This document shows positions 62,623-64,000 of a DNA stretch of 64,000 bases, piece by piece. Both the position numbers and the translations under genes were made by a program. The notes under the pieces were generated by a model. The model was not told the DNA's origin. It saw only the letters and a list, made by a program, of their open reading frames with translations, and searched no databases. Position 1 is the first letter of the stretch. Each line of letters starts with the position of its first letter. This DNA is from Actinokineospora pegani (GTDB lineage: Bacteria; Actinomycetota; Actinomycetes; Mycobacteriales; Pseudonocardiaceae), in contig NZ_WHOL01000086.1 of assembly GCF_009745975.1 (NCBI RefSeq), positions 114,441 through 178,440 on the forward strand, given 5' to 3'.

Positions 62623-63315
62623 CTAGCTGGGAAGCGCGGACTCCAGGGCCTTGCGGGCGCGCTTCGGCGCCCCCTCGACCGCCCGGCGGGCCTTGCGCGC
62701 CTGCTTGCCGCTGTCGGCGACGGCGGCCTCGAACGCCTTGCGGGCGTCGTCCGCCGCACCCGTCACGGCCTTGCGGGCGCGCTTGGGGGCCTTGCCCAGG
62801 GTCGCCCCGACCGAGTCGGTCGTCCCGGTGGTCCAGGCGCTGAGGTCCTGGGCGGACTTGGACGCCTGGCGCCCGGCCCGCTTGGCCCGCCACCCCAGCG
62901 AGGGCTTGCCCTCGGTGTCGACGGCGGCCAGGAGCAGACCGCCGAGCACGCTCAAATTCTTGAAGAAGTGGATCTGCTGCTGCTGGCGGACCGCGGGGTC
63001 CTTCTCCTCCCAGAACCGGTGCGCGACCAGCGTGGTCGGAACCGTGCTGCCGGACAGCAGCAGCGCCGACAGCCGGGGGAACTTGCCCAGCGCCAGCAGC
63101 ACGCCCGCGCCCACCTTGACCGCGCCGTCGATCCGGACCAGCGCCACCGGGTCGGTGGGGACCTGCTGCGGCAGGCTGGGGCCGACCTTGTCCACGGCGT
63201 CGGTCAGGAACGGCTTGCTGGCCTCGACGTGGGCCTCCGGGTTGCGCAGGACGTTGATGCCCCCGACGATGAAGATGCCAGCGAGCATGGGTCGCGCGAT
63301 TCTGCGCAGGATCAT
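62623..63315 (-). CDS. DoxX-family membrane protein
   Basis: 230-residue protein. The N-terminal ~150 residues are a DoxX/DUF4267-like four-helix membrane domain (RPMLAGIFIVGGINVLRNPEAH, VGAGVLLALGKFPRLSALLLSG, NLSVLGGLLLAAVD). The C-terminal ~70 residues are Lys/Arg/Ala-rich and probably a cytoplasmic basic tail (KAPKRARKAVTGAADDARKAF). In mycobacteria DoxX takes part in thiol-linked oxidant defence with SodA and SseA; neither is here. It follows the hemerythrin gene on the same strand. Confidence 0.88.
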   Translation of the reverse strand: MILRRIARPMLAGIFIVGGINVLRNPEAHVEASKPFLTDAVDKVGPSLPQQVPTDPVALVRIDGAVKVGAGVLLALGKFPRLSALLLSGSTVPTTLVAHRFWEEKDPAVRQQQQIHFFKNLSVLGGLLLAAVDTEGKPSLGWRAKRAGRQASKSAQDLSAWTTGTTDSVGATLGKAPKRARKAVTGAADDARKAFEAAVADSGKQARKARRAVEGAPKRARKALESALPS

Positions 63316-63376
63316 CCCGGCCCGCCTCCTCTCTCTGCTCGGTTCTCTGTGCTCGGTTCTGTGCTCGGGACCGGGT

Positions 63377-63892
63377 CTAGTCGATGCGGTCCTTGGTCTG
63401 CGCCACGAGCTCGCGCACGTGCTCGATCGAACCGCACCCGGCCTCCATGCGCTCGGCGCGCACCTTGGTGAACCGCTCGCCCAACTCCTGGCGGCGGGCC
63501 ACCGCGACGGTGTCGCGCGCGTCGTTGAGGATGGTGCGCTCCTCCTCGTCGAGGTGGTGGTTGATGTTCGTCACCAACTCTTCGAGGGCGTCCTCCCACT
63601 TGTCGGAGCTGGTGTCCTGGACCTCCATCAGCTCCAGCAGCGCGACGTGTCCCTCGGCGTGCTCTTCCGCCCCGTGCTCGACCTCGTCGTCGTCGACGTT
63701 CTTGTACCGGCGCAACGCCGGATACACCTCGGACTCCTCGGCCTCGGCGTGCGCGACGAGCACCTGGGCCAGTTCCCCGAGCAGCTTCGCCCGGTCGTTG
63801 GTGCGGTCGCGCAGACCGCGGAACAGGTCCTCGAACCGGCGGTGGTCGGCGAGGATGAGGTCGATGACGTCCGTCGTCGTGGTGGTGGGCAT
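63377..63892 (-). CDS. Hemerythrin-domain protein
   Basis: 171-residue four-helix protein. Iron ligands: His in LADHRRFEDLF, His/Glu in VAHAEAEESEVYP, His in EEHAEGHVALLELM, and the HHLDEEERTIL motif. Such actinobacterial hemerythrin-like proteins act in H2O2 or nitric-oxide response and as SigF modulators in mycobacteria. ATG 63892 follows GGAGG at nine bases; a longer in-frame form is possible but reads poorly. 61 bases upstream of the DoxX gene, likely cotranscribed. Confidence 0.9.
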   Translation of the reverse strand: MPTTTTTDVIDLILADHRRFEDLFRGLRDRTNDRAKLLGELAQVLVAHAEAEESEVYPALRRYKNVDDDEVEHGAEEHAEGHVALLELMEVQDTSSDKWEDALEELVTNINHHLDEEERTILNDARDTVAVARRQELGERFTKVRAERMEAGCGSIEHVRELVAQTKDRID

Positions 63893-64000
63893 GTGGTGGG
63901 CCTCCGTGCTCGGGATACCTGTTGTGGGTACCCAAGTCGCCCGCCGGTCAACCCCCGGGCGCGCCATCCCGGGTGCTGGCTGTCCGGCCCGCCTCACCGG

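Overview
The window is about 64 kb of very G+C-rich DNA with dense coding and GTG/TTG starts. It carries the mycothiol ligase MshC, the F420 enzyme CofGH, and a TrmI / M50 protease / RecB-like nuclease / HisE / PAC2 / MshC gene order like that near the proteasome genes of mycobacteria and their relatives. This points to a filamentous actinomycete, most likely of the Pseudonocardiaceae (Actinokineospora/Saccharothrix type). The family placement is inference; no rRNA or tRNA gene is present to confirm it.

Layout. 0-7 kb: conserved housekeeping block (trmI, M50 protease, RecB-family nuclease, hisE, HAD phosphatase, PAC2 protein, mshC). 7-21 kb: class V aminotransferase, a lone voltage-sensor-like membrane protein, a MEDS/anti-sigma protein, a lipoprotein, hrpA, a two-component system, a DUF4173 membrane protein, an FAD oxidoreductase, a DUF6319 protein and an enoyl-CoA hydratase. 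21-29 kb: an unusual zinc-ribbon SDR, an Asp/Asn-rich lipoprotein, a receiver / CHASE3 kinase / receiver-SpoIIE phosphatase operon, and a type II NADH dehydrogenase flanked by two small related proteins.

29-42 kb is the accessory part: alkB behind a perfect LexA-type SOS box; a 21-repeat type I-E CRISPR array with no cas genes in the window; a small winged-helix protein; a two-component system beside its probable envelope target; a 1221-residue conflict-system-like protein (inactive-HD-like region, HSP90-type ATPase, about six wHTH-like repeats); a double-HTH MerR regulator divergent from a short UvrA-like ABC protein (TioE/TioU-type resistance pair); and a 144-bp hairpin element. 42-47 kb: a frameshifted GT39 pseudogene, an intact GT2-GtrA protein and an intact GT39 membrane mannosyltransferase-like protein, then a STAS protein.

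47-53 kb: a SigJ-like ECF sigma factor, a VOC protein, and a tightly coupled fabG-maoC-acd-acd-tetR operon for CoA-thioester (sterol or branched acyl) catabolism behind a palindromic operator. 53-64 kb: an XRE regulator with a degenerate Nudix-like region, a TetR regulator, a secreted DUF6801 protein, a small secreted Cys protein, pirin, an ROK sugar kinase, cofGH, a DoxX protein and a hemerythrin protein.

Many genes are probably transcribed without a leader: TANNNT -10 boxes lie 6-8 nt before the start codon. The best candidate for a new system is the HSP90/wHTH protein at 34773-38438, next to the orphan CRISPR array and the TioE/UvrA pair.
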